Below are positions 47,084-56,300 of a stretch of DNA of 64,000 nt, piece by piece. The DNA comes from Jatrophihabitans sp. (GTDB taxonomy: Bacteria; Actinomycetota; Actinomycetes; Mycobacteriales; Jatrophihabitantaceae), in the NCBI GenBank assembly GCA_036399055.1, contig DASWNX010000029.1, positions 124,001-188,000 of the forward strand, written 5' to 3'. Below the pieces are notes generated by a model. It did not search any database. It was not told the origin of the DNA and worked only from the letters and a program-made list of their open reading frames with translations. Numbering within the stretch: the stretch's first letter is position 1; each line of letters starts with the position of its first letter. The translations under genes and the position numbers were made by a program.

Positions 47084-47884
47084 ATGGTGAGCCTGGGCGT
47101 CATATTCCCACCCGACCTCGCGCCGGAACAGCTGCGGCCAGTGGCGATGGCCGCTGAGGAGTCCGGGCTCGATGAGCTGTGGCTGTGGGAGGACTGCTTC
47201 GCCGAGAGCGGCATCGCCACCGCGGCGGCTGTGCTGGCCTGGACCGAGCGCGTGCGGGTCGGCATCGGGTTGTTGCCGGTCCCGCTGCGCAACGTGGCCC
47301 TGACCGCTATGGAGTTGGCGACGCTGGCCCGGCTGTTTCCCGACCGGCTGGTTCCCGGCGTCGGGCACGGCGTGCTGGACTGGATGGGCCAGGTCGGGGC
47401 GCGGGCGTCCTCGCCGATGACCCTGCTGGCCGAGTACGCCACAGCGTTGCGGGAACTGCTGCACGGCCAGACGGTCTCGACGGCCGGACGGTACGTGACA
47501 CTCGACGCCGTCGGCCTGGCCTGGCCGCCGCGGGCCGTGCCGCCGGTGCTGGTGGGCGCGGTCGGGCCGCGCACCCTGACGCTGGCCGGCGCGGTCGGCG
47601 ACGGGGTCATCCTGACCGGTGAGACCACCGTCGACCAGCTGTCCGAGGCGGCGCGCCAGGTGCGTGCCGGCCGTTCGGACTCGGGCCGGGATGGCGCGCC
47701 CGAGGTGGTCGTCTTCGTGCCGGTGACCGACCGGCCGCCGGCCCGCGACATCGCCGACCGGGTCAGCCGGTTCGTCGAAGCGGGCGCCACCACGGTCGCG
47801 CTGCACTCGGTCGGCGATAACGCCCCACCCCTGGTCGAGTTCGCACGCTTGGCCGGACAGGAGGTTCGGCCACTGCTCAGCTGA
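47084..47884 (+). CDS. LLM-class flavin-dependent oxidoreductase
   Basis: 266 residues from ATG 47084. A luciferase-like TIM barrel: A-E-E-S-G-L-D-E-L-W-L-W-E-D, R-V-G-I-G-L-L-P-V-P-L-R-N, A-R-L-F-P-D-R-L-V-P-G-V-G-H-G and V-G-A-V-G-P-R-T-L-T-L-A-G. Members use FMN or F420; the latter is common in actinobacteria. Substrate unknown. A 14-bp perfect palindrome (TGCTCAGCTGAGCA, 47874-47887) spans its stop codon. Confidence 0.87.
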   Translation: MVSLGVIFPPDLAPEQLRPVAMAAEESGLDELWLWEDCFAESGIATAAAVLAWTERVRVGIGLLPVPLRNVALTAMELATLARLFPDRLVPGVGHGVLDWMGQVGARASSPMTLLAEYATALRELLHGQTVSTAGRYVTLDAVGLAWPPRAVPPVLVGAVGPRTLTLAGAVGDGVILTGETTVDQLSEAARQVRAGRSDSGRDGAPEVVVFVPVTDRPPARDIADRVSRFVEAGATTVALHSVGDNAPPLVEFARLAGQEVRPLLS

Positions 47885-47926
47885 GCATCACCAGTCAGCT
47901 GAGCACCGTGGAGCCGAGCACTCGCC

Positions 47927-48751
47927 TCAGTCCTTGACCGCCTGCAGCGTGTAGGTCAACGGGATCCGCTCCGGCCGGTCGGTCAGCCGCCACTCCTCGT
48001 CCTCGTCACGGACCATCTCGCCGGGCAGCGCCTCCCACGGCACCGAGCGGTGCTCGACGAACTGGGTGAGCCGAAGCCCGGCGTCCAGCACCGCGGTGAT
48101 GACCTCGCCGACGCCGTGGTTCCAGCTGGCGCTGCTGTTGTGGGTGAAGTCGACCTCGGTCGGCACGTAGGTGCCCTCCTCCTCGAACACCACCGGCTTC
48201 TCGGTCTCGAAGTAGGGGTACTCCACTGCCAGCAGGTGATCGGCGCGCCGATCGTCCATCGCCCACAGCACCGGATGCCCCTCCCGGATGAACAGCCGGC
48301 CGCCCGGCGCGAGCAGGTCGGCGACCAACCGGCCCCAGCGAGCGATGTCGGGCAGCCAGCACAGCGCGCCCACCCCGGTGTAGAGCAGGTCGAACTGCTG
48401 CGCGCCGAACCGCTCCACCGCCTCGTAGGCGTCGGCCTGCTGGTAGTCGATGTCGGCGCCGACCGACTCGGCGAGCCGGCGGGCCTCGTCCAGCGCCGGG
48501 CCGGAGAAGTCCAGCCCGCTCATCCGGGCGCCCAACCGGTGCAGCGACAGGGTGTCGGTTCCGATATGGCATTGCAGGTGCAGCCCGCGCGCTCCGCTGA
48601 TGTCACCCAGGCGCGGCTGGTCGAAGCGCACCACCTTGGACAGGAAGCTCGGATCGTCGCGGAAGCGCTGCAGCGCGTAGCCGGGCGATGCCGCGTGCGC
48701 CGGCGCCCGCTCGTTCCAGTTGGCCAGGTTCAGCTCGCGGTAGTCGTCCAC
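47927..48751 (-). CDS. Class I SAM-dependent methyltransferase
   Basis: 274 residues. SAM motif I is degenerate but in place (L-H-L-Q-C-H-I-G-T-D-T-L-S-L, about 56-69), followed by G-L-D-F-S-G, Q-F-D-L-L-Y-T-G-V-G-A-L-C-W-L and L-A-P-G-G-R-L-F-I. N-terminal Y-R-E-L-N-L-A-N-W-N-E-R-A-P-A-H is typical of a widespread small-molecule methyltransferase group. Substrate unknown. Divergent from the PIG-L gene. Confidence 0.85.
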   Translation of the reverse strand: MDDYRELNLANWNERAPAHAASPGYALQRFRDDPSFLSKVVRFDQPRLGDISGARGLHLQCHIGTDTLSLHRLGARMSGLDFSGPALDEARRLAESVGADIDYQQADAYEAVERFGAQQFDLLYTGVGALCWLPDIARWGRLVADLLAPGGRLFIREGHPVLWAMDDRRADHLLAVEYPYFETEKPVVFEEEGTYVPTEVDFTHNSSASWNHGVGEVITAVLDAGLRLTQFVEHRSVPWEALPGEMVRDEDEEWRLTDRPERIPLTYTLQAVKD

Positions 48752-48833
48752 GCAGCCGATTGTGGCAGTGGCGTCGAGCGGTTATCAGCCCGCGGCGGCC
48801 CCGGTCCCCGCTGCCGCGCTGACGGGGCGACGT

Positions 48834-48839
48834 TAGGGT
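48834..48839 (+). promoter_or_regulatory. -10 box of a second leaderless-type promoter
   Basis: TAGGGT at 48834-48839 is again exactly six bases before an ATG (48846), with no ribosome site between. Both box and spacing are identical to those at 44818. Confidence 0.65.
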
Positions 48840-48845
48840 GGCCGC

Positions 48846-49667
48846 ATGACTGATCGACGCCTGACGCTCATGGCAGTGCACGCCCACCCTGACGACGAGG
48901 CGAGCAGCACCGGAGGCGTCCTGGCCAAGGCTGCGGCCGAGGGCATCCGAACCGTGCTGGTCACCTGCACCGACGGCCGGTGCGGCGACGGCCCGGGCGG
49001 GGTGAAGCCCGGCGAGCCGGGCCATGACCCCGAAGCCGTCGTCGAGCTGCGCCGCGGAGAGCTGGAGAAGAGCTGCGCCGTGCTGGGCGTGGACCACCTG
49101 GAGCTGCTCGAGTACGCCGACTCGGGAATGATGGGCTGGCCGCAGAACGACGAACCCGGCTCGTTCTGGAACACGCCGGTGAGCGAGGCCGCCGCCCGGC
49201 TCGCGGAGCTGATGCGCCGCTACGAGCCCGACGTGGTGGTCAGCTATGACGACAACGGCTTCTACGGCCACCCCGACCACATCCAGGCGCACCGGATCAC
49301 CATGGCCGCGGTCGCCGAGACCGGGCTGCCGGCGAAGGTCTACTGGACCACCGCCCCCCAGTCGGGGATGCGCGAGATGCGCCGGATCATGCTCGAGCTC
49401 GGCGCGGACTGGGACGAGCCGGACGACGAGACGCCCGAGATCGGCCTGCCCGACGAGCAGATCACCACCTGGGTGGACACCTCAGCGTTCAGCGAGCAGA
49501 AGTACGACTCGCTCGCCGCGCACGCCAGCCAGGAGGAGAGCATCTTCTTCCTGCAGATGGGCAAGGACAAGTTCACCGAGCTGATGGGCGTCGAGACCTT
49601 CGTCCGGGTCCACGACACCACCGGCGCGCCGCTGCCCGAGGACGACCTGTTCGCCGGCCTGCGCTGA
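48846..49667 (+). CDS. PIG-L family deacetylase (MshB/Mca-like)
   Basis: 273 residues. The metal site A-H-P-D-D-E (about residues 13-18) and G-H-P-D-H-I-Q-A-H-R mark the LmbE/PIG-L zinc deacetylases. V-T-C-T-D-G-R-C-G-D-G and the C-terminal S-F-F/I-F-F-L-Q-M-G region resemble mycothiol-related MshB and Mca. It could deacetylate GlcNAc-inositol or cleave mycothiol conjugates; the precise member is not decidable. Actinobacterial mycothiol metabolism makes this plausible. Confidence 0.85.
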   Translation: MTDRRLTLMAVHAHPDDEASSTGGVLAKAAAEGIRTVLVTCTDGRCGDGPGGVKPGEPGHDPEAVVELRRGELEKSCAVLGVDHLELLEYADSGMMGWPQNDEPGSFWNTPVSEAAARLAELMRRYEPDVVVSYDDNGFYGHPDHIQAHRITMAAVAETGLPAKVYWTTAPQSGMREMRRIMLELGADWDEPDDETPEIGLPDEQITTWVDTSAFSEQKYDSLAAHASQEESIFFLQMGKDKFTELMGVETFVRVHDTTGAPLPEDDLFAGLR

Positions 49668-49695
49668 CTCGCTCGCCCGCCGCTAGCCGCCCTGC

Positions 49696-49722
49696 GCTAG
49701 CCGGCCTGCGGCCGGCGCTAGC
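49696..49722. terminator. Hairpin between convergent genes
   Basis: GCTAGCCGGCC, loop TGC, GGCCGGCGCTAGC forms a long stem with a two-base bulge, midway between the PIG-L gene and the convergent PLP-enzyme gene. There is no T-tract, as is common for actinobacterial terminators. The surroundings repeat GCTAGCCG, so part of the symmetry may derive from repeats. Confidence 0.6.
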
Positions 49723-49785
49723 CGCCCGTCATGTTGCCGCGTCGCCCTGACGACCTCTCAGCATGACGGTCCGGTCGCGACTCTG

Positions 49786-51159
49786 TCAGGCGGTCGCCAT
49801 GACCGCTCGGCGGACGGCCGCGACCGACATCTCCACATCCTGGGAGTCGGTGGACCAGTTGCTGACCGAGATCCGGATGACCCGACGGCCGGCCCAGCGC
49901 GAGCCCGACATCCAGACGACCCCCTCGGCGAGCAGGCAGTCCATGACGGCGCGCGTGCGCTCGTCCTCGCCCACGGCGAAGCAGACCTGGGTGAACACCA
50001 CCTCGTTGAGCACCTCTACGCCCTCGATCGCCGCGACACCGGCCGCGAGGGCCTGCGCATGCCCGGCCAGCCCGTCGACCAGGGCGGCGACACCGGACCG
50101 GCCCAGCGACTGCAGGGCTGCCCACACTGGCACGCCCCGAGCTCGCCGCGACATCTCCGGCGTCTTCTCCAGCGGGTCACCAGCCGCGTCGGGCACCAGG
50201 TAAGCGCCATGCACGCCGAGCGCCCCGCGCAGCGCGGCCGGCCGGCTCACGATGGCGATGCCGCTGTCGTAGGGCACGTTGAGCGTCTTGTGCGCGTCAG
50301 TCGCCCACGAGTCGGCGTGCTGATAGCCCTCGACCAGGCGCCGGTAGGCGGGGCTGGCGCCGGCCCACAGGCCGAACGCGCCGTCGATGTGCACCCATGC
50401 GCCGTGCTCGTGCGCAGCGGCGATGGCCTCAACGAACGGGTCGAAGGCGCCGGAGTGCAGGTTGCCGGCCTGCAGGCAGAGGATCGTCGGCCTGTTCCCG
50501 AGCCGCTCGACCAGCGCGTCCACGCGGATCCGTCCCTGGTCATCGGCCGGCACCACGCTCGGCGCGCCCAGCCCCAGGTAGCGCAGCGCCAGGTCGACCG
50601 TCTCGTGCCGCTCGGCGCCCACCAGCACCGTGACCGCCGGCGCGCCGGTGAGGCCGCGCCGGCCCACGTCCCACCCGACGTCGGTCAGCACCTGCTCTCG
50701 CGCGGCCGCCAGGCAGCTGAAGTTGGCCATGGTCGCGCCGGTCACGAAGCCGACGTCGCAGCCGGCCGGCAGGCCGAGCAGGTCGAGCAGCCAGCGGGCC
50801 GCCGCCTCCTCGGCTGCGACCACGCCTGGCGTGGCGAAGCGGGTCGAGGCGTTCTGATCCCACGCGCTGACCAGCCAGTCGGCGGCCAGCGCGGCCGGCA
50901 GCACGCCGCCGGTCACCCACCCGAAGAAGCGGCCGGAGCCCATGGCCATCAGGCCGTCGTCGGCAGCCCCGCTCAGCAGGTCGATGACGGCCGCGGGGTC
51001 GGTGGGGCCGGCCGGGATCATCTGGCCGAAGGCCTTGGCCAGCTCGTCGGCGGTCCGCCGCGGCGGCACCGGCCGGTCCGGCGCCGAGGCCAGCCAGCTC
51101 CGGGCGTGGGTCATCGCGGCCTGCAGCGCGGCGGTGTAGGCCTCTTCTCGCGCGGTCAT
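49786..51159 (-). CDS. PLP-dependent group II decarboxylase-family enzyme
   Basis: 457 residues. F-V-T-G-A-T-M-A-N-F-S-C-L-A-A-A-R (phosphate-binding region), W-V-H-I-D-G-A-F-G-L-W-A (Asp to the pyridine nitrogen) and D-S-W-A-T-D-A-H-K-T-L-N-V-P-Y-D (Schiff-base Lys) define a pyridoxal-phosphate amino-acid decarboxylase of the DOPA/glutamate type. Amino acid unknown. It starts eight bases after the lepA stop, so it is probably read through from lepA. Confidence 0.9.
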   Translation of the reverse strand: MTAREEAYTAALQAAMTHARSWLASAPDRPVPPRRTADELAKAFGQMIPAGPTDPAAVIDLLSGAADDGLMAMGSGRFFGWVTGGVLPAALAADWLVSAWDQNASTRFATPGVVAAEEAAARWLLDLLGLPAGCDVGFVTGATMANFSCLAAAREQVLTDVGWDVGRRGLTGAPAVTVLVGAERHETVDLALRYLGLGAPSVVPADDQGRIRVDALVERLGNRPTILCLQAGNLHSGAFDPFVEAIAAAHEHGAWVHIDGAFGLWAGASPAYRRLVEGYQHADSWATDAHKTLNVPYDSGIAIVSRPAALRGALGVHGAYLVPDAAGDPLEKTPEMSRRARGVPVWAALQSLGRSGVAALVDGLAGHAQALAAGVAAIEGVEVLNEVVFTQVCFAVGEDERTRAVMDCLLAEGVVWMSGSRWAGRRVIRISVSNWSTDSQDVEMSVAAVRRAVMATA

Positions 51160-51167
51160 GACGGGGC

Positions 51168-53174
51168 TTACCGCTTGCCGGAGTCCGGCGACTCGGTGGT
51201 GGACAGCGCGGCGATGAAGGCCTCCTGGGGCACCTCGACCCGGCCGACCATCTTCATCCGCTTCTTGCCTTCCTTCTGCTTCTCCAGCAGCTTGCGCTTG
51301 CGGGTGATGTCACCGCCGTAGCACTTGGCCAGCACGTCCTTGCGGATCGCGCGGATGCTCTCGCGGGCGATCACCCGGGCGCCGATCGCGGCCTGGATCG
51401 GCACCTCGAACTGCTGGCGCGGGATCAGCTCGCGCAGCTTGGTCGTCATCATCACGCCGTAGGCGTAGGCCTTGTCCTTGTGCACGATCGAGGAGAACGC
51501 GTCCACCGGCTCGCCCTGCAGCAGGATGTCGACCTTGACCAGGTCGGCTTTCTGCTCGCCGGCCGCCTCGTAGTCCAGGCTGGCGTAGCCGCGGGTGCGT
51601 GACTTCAGCGCGTCGAAGAAGTCGAAGATGATCTCACCCAGCGGCAGCGTGTAGCGCAGCTCGACCCGGGTCTCGGACAGGTAGTCCAGGCCCTGCAGGG
51701 TGCCTCGCCGGCCCTGGCACAGTTCCATGATCGCGCCGATGTACTCGCTCGGGGCGATGATCATCGACTTGACGATCGGCTCGTAGACGTCGGCGATCTT
51801 CTGCCCGGACGGCCAGTCCGAGGGGTTGGTGACCACGAACTCGCGGCCGTCCTCCAGCAGCACCCGGTTCACCACGTTCGGCGCGGTCGAGATCAGCTCC
51901 AGGTTGAACTCTCTTTCCAGGCGATCTCTGGTGATCTCCAGGTGCAGCAGTCCGAGGAAGCCGCACCGGAAGCCGAAGCCGAGCGCCCCGGAGGACTCGG
52001 GCTCGTAGACCAGCGCGGCGTCGTTGAGCTGCAGCCGGTCCAGGGCGTCGCGCAGCAGCGGAAAGTCCGAGCCGTCGATCGGGAACAGCCCCGAGTACAC
52101 CATCGGGACCGGGTCGCGGTAGCCGCCGAGGGCCTCGCGGGCCGGCTTGGCCGCGTCGGTCACGGTGTCGCCGACCTTGGACTGCCGGACGTCCTTCACG
52201 CCGGTGATCAGGTAGCCGACCTCGCCGACGCCCAGGCCCTTGGACACCACCGGCTCCGGTGAGATGACGCCGACCTCGAGCAGCTCGTGGGTGGCGCCGG
52301 TGGACATCATCTTGATCTTCTGGCGCGGGTGGATGCGGCCGTCGATCACCCGGACGTAGGTGATCACGCCCCGGTAGATGTCATAGACCGAGTCGAAGAT
52401 CATCGCCCGGGCCTGGGCGTCTGCGTCGCCCACCGGCGCCGGCACCTGGCGGCAGATCACGTCGAGCAGGTCCTCCACGCCCTGGCCGGTCTTGGCCGAG
52501 ACCCGCAGCACGTCGTCGGGGTCGCAGCCGATGATGTGGGCGATCTCGGCGGCATAGAGGTCGGGCTGGGCGGCCGGCAGGTCGATCTTGTTCAGCACCG
52601 GGATGATCTGCAGGTCGTTCTCCAGCGCCAGGTACAGGTTGGCCAGCGTCTGGGCCTCGATGCCCTGGGCGGCGTCGACCAGCAGCACCGCGCCCTCGCA
52701 GGCGGCCAGGCTGCGGCTCACCTCGTAGGTGAAGTCGACGTGGCCGGGGGTGTCGATCATGTGCAGGGTGTAGTCGACCCCGTCGAGGCGCGACTGCCAG
52801 GGCATCCGGACGTTCTGGGCCTTGATGGTGATGCCGCGCTCGCGCTCGATGTCCATGCGGTCCAGGTACTGGGCCTTGGCCTGCCGGGGGTCGAGCACGC
52901 CGGTCAGCCGCAGCATCTGATCAGCCAGCGTCGACTTGCCGTGGTCGATGTGGGCGATGATCGAGAAGTTGCGGATGCGCGCGGGCGGGGTGTCGCCGGC
53001 TGGGCTCGGGATAGCGGGCACGGGCTGCTTTCTTCGCGGTTCGGGTGGACTGCTTCTCGGGCGGTGTGCCGCGCGCTCCGCGGCGGTGCCGGATCGACGC
53101 TGACAGCCGTATTCTCCCATGGCCTCGCCGGGGGCCGGCACTGTCACCTGATCGGGCAGAAACCCCCCGGTCAC
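51168..53174 (-). CDS. lepA: Elongation factor 4 (LepA)
   Basis: A ribosomal back-translocase GTPase. G1 is [10 protein letters not shown], with [14 protein letters not shown] and N-K-I-D-L-P; the C-terminal domain has [27 protein letters not shown] extend the start to GTG 53174 because AGGAGG lies six bases upstream, giving about 668 residues with a basic, Ser/Pro-rich extension of about 70 residues before the GTPase domain; a start at GTG 53021 (617 residues) matches the shorter family form but has only a weak site. Actinobacterial LepA proteins often carry such extensions. Confidence 0.95.
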   Translation of the reverse strand: MTGGFLPDQVTVPAPGEAMGEYGCQRRSGTAAERAAHRPRSSPPEPRRKQPVPAIPSPAGDTPPARIRNFSIIAHIDHGKSTLADQMLRLTGVLDPRQAKAQYLDRMDIERERGITIKAQNVRMPWQSRLDGVDYTLHMIDTPGHVDFTYEVSRSLAACEGAVLLVDAAQGIEAQTLANLYLALENDLQIIPVLNKIDLPAAQPDLYAAEIAHIIGCDPDDVLRVSAKTGQGVEDLLDVICRQVPAPVGDADAQARAMIFDSVYDIYRGVITYVRVIDGRIHPRQKIKMMSTGATHELLEVGVISPEPVVSKGLGVGEVGYLITGVKDVRQSKVGDTVTDAAKPAREALGGYRDPVPMVYSGLFPIDGSDFPLLRDALDRLQLNDAALVYEPESSGALGFGFRCGFLGLLHLEITRDRLEREFNLELISTAPNVVNRVLLEDGREFVVTNPSDWPSGQKIADVYEPIVKSMIIAPSEYIGAIMELCQGRRGTLQGLDYLSETRVELRYTLPLGEIIFDFFDALKSRTRGYASLDYEAAGEQKADLVKVDILLQGEPVDAFSSIVHKDKAYAYGVMMTTKLRELIPRQQFEVPIQAAIGARVIARESIRAIRKDVLAKCYGGDITRKRKLLEKQKEGKKRMKMVGRVEVPQEAFIAALSTTESPDSGKR

Positions 53175-53280
53175 GGTTGTCCTCCTCTCCCCTTCGCTCC
53201 TGCGCCGGGAGGTGAGAAAAGAATGTGCTTCTCCCTCTTGCCCACGAGATGAATCCGCTGTTAATGTCCACGTCAATCAA

Positions 53281-53399
53281 ATCGGTCATACGGCGCTTAG
53301 CGGCGAATCAGCCCCGCGTAGCGCTGTCCCTTGTCGCGCCCTCGGAAGCTGCCTCACCCGCTTCCATAGCTCGGCTCGGCTTCGATACATGGGGGCGTC
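53281..53399 (+). promoter_or_regulatory. Conserved 5' region of the first RHS gene
   Basis: ATCGGTCATACGGCGCTTAG followed by CGGCGAATCAG (53281-53311) recurs with few changes upstream of the second RHS gene (62571-62601), although the rest of both leaders has diverged. Both genes also share GGGGGCGTC directly before the ATG. This points to a kept promoter or regulator site. No -35/-10 pair is clear enough to name. Confidence 0.55.
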
Positions 53400-56300
53400 A
53401 TGGGCGTTTCACGCATGCCTGTTTCTCGTCGTACGCGCTGGATCAGTGGTTTCACCGCCTTTACCCTGGCGGTCTCACTGTTCACAGTGGTCGGCCCAGT
53501 GGCGGTGCCAGGCGCCATCACGGCAGCTGCGGCAGCGGAACCAGCATGCGTGGACAGCGCGTTGCCTCCTACGACGTACACCGTCGCCGAGCCGGGCGAG
53601 ACGACCGTGATCGAGCAGGACGCGGGCACGGTGGAGGTGCCACCGACCGCGGTCGACCAGCCGATCACCATCATCGCCGAGTCGCTGTGCGCCGCTGAGC
53701 TGCCGCCGCTGGACGCGGGCATGACGAACGTGACCGAAGGACCCCGGGACGGCTACCGGTTCCTCCCGCACGAGACGTTCGACGCCAACCTGCACATCAC
53801 CGTGCCCTACGACGACGGGCTGATCCCGGCCGGACTCACCGAGCAGGACGTGCAGATCTACTACTACGACACGGCCAAGAAGGAATGGGTCCCGCTGCAG
53901 CGGGACAGCCTGGACAAGCCTGCCGACGAGGTGGAGAGCGTGTCCAACCACTTCACCGACATGATCGCGGCCACCGTGACGGTGCCGGACCACCCGGAGA
54001 ATGTGTCTCTGAACCCGACCAGCGTCAAGGACCTCAAGGCCGGCGACCCGTCGAGCGGGGTCGGCCTGATCGACCCGCCCACGGGCAACAACGAGGGTGA
54101 CGCGCGGATCTCCTACCCGATCGACCTTCCCGAGGGCCGGCAGGACATGGCGCCGGAGCTCAACCTGGGTTACTCCTCCGCCGCGGGTGACGGCTGGCTC
54201 GGGGTGGGCTGGGACCTGTCGGTGCCGAGTGTCTCGATCGACACCCGATGGGGGGTGCCGCGCTACGGCGCGGACGGCAACGAGAGGTATGTGGTCGGAC
54301 AGAATCAGCTCACCCCGGCCGTGAAGCAGGACCCGGCGCAGTCAGGCGCTGGGAAGAAGTTCTTCCACTCCCGCGTCGAGGGTGACTTCAACACGATCGT
54401 CCGGCACGGCGACACTCCCACCGACTACTGGTGGGAGGTCACCGACTCCGATGGCGTCCGCTCGTTCTACGGCGGCGATCCGGAGAACGGTGCGGTGGCC
54501 GCCGCCCGGCTGGCCGACGACAAGGGCAACGTGTTCCGGTGGGCGCTGCGCGAGACCCGTGACCTGCATGGCAACGCCGTCCACTACGACTACCAGACGG
54601 TGTCTGACGCCGGGGTTGCCGGCGGCACTGTGGCTGGCCGGCAGCTCTACCTGCGCAGCATCGACTACACCCGCAAGGGCGCCACCGCCGGGCCGTACAC
54701 GGTGAAGTTCATTCGCGACAGCGAGCTGCCCGGCTACAGCCGCCGCTCCGATGTGGTGATCGACGCGCGCGGCGGGTTCAAGATGGTCACCGCTGAGCTG
54801 CTGTCCCGCATCGAGGTGGCGTTCCAGGGCAACCCGGTGCGCAGCTATGACCTGGCCTACACCGAGGGCGCCTTCCACAAGAAGCTGCTGACCTCGGTCA
54901 CCCAGCGCGGCGCGGCCGGCGCGTCGCTGGGCACCCACACGTTCAACTACTACGACGACATCCGGAACGCCGACGGCGGCTATGACGCCTTCGCCGCCGC
55001 CGTGGACTGGCAGGTCGGCGACGACGGTGTCACCGCCGGACTGCTCGGCCACGGCAAGGCGAGCGCGATCTCGGGGTCGCTCAGCAAGAGCGTCGGCGGC
55101 CACCTCTACGCCGGCTTCAACGCGACGAAGCCGAGCAAGTACGGCAGCTTCGGCGCCAAGGTCGGCTTCAGCCACAGCAGCACCGACGGCAAGCTGGCCC
55201 TGGTCGACCTCAATGGCGATGACCTGCCCGACAAGGTCTTCAAGACCAGCAACGGCATCTCGGTCCGGTTCAACACCTCCGGCCCGGACGGCACCACCGA
55301 CTTCGGCTCGCCCGTCGCGACCCCGTCCCTGCCGGGCATCGCCAAGGAGTCGGCGAACACGACGTCGTTCGGGGCCGAGGTCTACCTCACCGCCAACGGG
55401 ATCGTCAACCACGCGGAGACGTTCACCAAGGACACCACCTACTTCAGCGACGTCAACGGCGACGGCCTGACCGACCTCGTGAACGAGGGCAAGGTGCTGT
55501 TCAACCACCTCGACGCCAACGGCGTGCCGACCTTCACCGCGAACAGCAACGACACCGCGGTGCCGATCGGCTCCGGCATCCTCGACTCCGACGGCCTGGT
55601 GCAGGATCACACCGCCACCCGTGATCAGCTGAATGCCAAGAACCCGCCGGTCGACGTGGTGCGCCGCTGGGTGGCGCCCTTCACCGGCACGGTGGCGGTC
55701 ACCGGCGCCGCCAAGCTCGTCCAGGACACCAGTTCGGAGCGCGCCTCCTACACCGGCGCCGACGGCGTGCGGGTCTCGATCCAGCGCAACGATGACGAGC
55801 TGTGGTCCACCGCGATCGGCGCGAGCGACTACACCGCCAAGGCGCCGGCGGGAGTCGACTCGATCGCCGTGACCAAGGGCGACCGGCTCTACTTCCGCGT
55901 CGGCTCCCGGTCAGACGGCGCTTACGACCAGGTGTCGTGGGATCCGGTGATCGACTACCAGGGCGTGCCGGCGGCCACCGACGCCAACGGACTGCAAGCT
56001 CACCGATTCCAGGCGTCGCAGGACTTCACCCTGGCCGGCCGGAATGGCATGCAGGTGCAGGCCCCGCTGGACGGCACCCTGCGGCTGACCGGTGACCTGC
56101 GCAAGCTTGCCGCCACCAGCGACGACATCACCGTGCTGGTGACCAAGAACGGCCAGCCGATCATCACCAAGTCGATGGCCGCGGCCGCGACCGGTGACGT
56201 CCCGGTCCAGCTGGACATCCCGGTCGCCAAGGGCGATGCCATCGCCCTGCGCGTCAAGGTCGACTCCCAGATCGACCTGACCCAGCTGGACTGGACGCCG

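Noticed and set aside
47874..47887. The palindrome TGCTCAGCTGAGCA as a terminator or operator
   Set aside because: No loop for a hairpin, no T-tract and no second copy; it overlaps a stop codon and may be chance.
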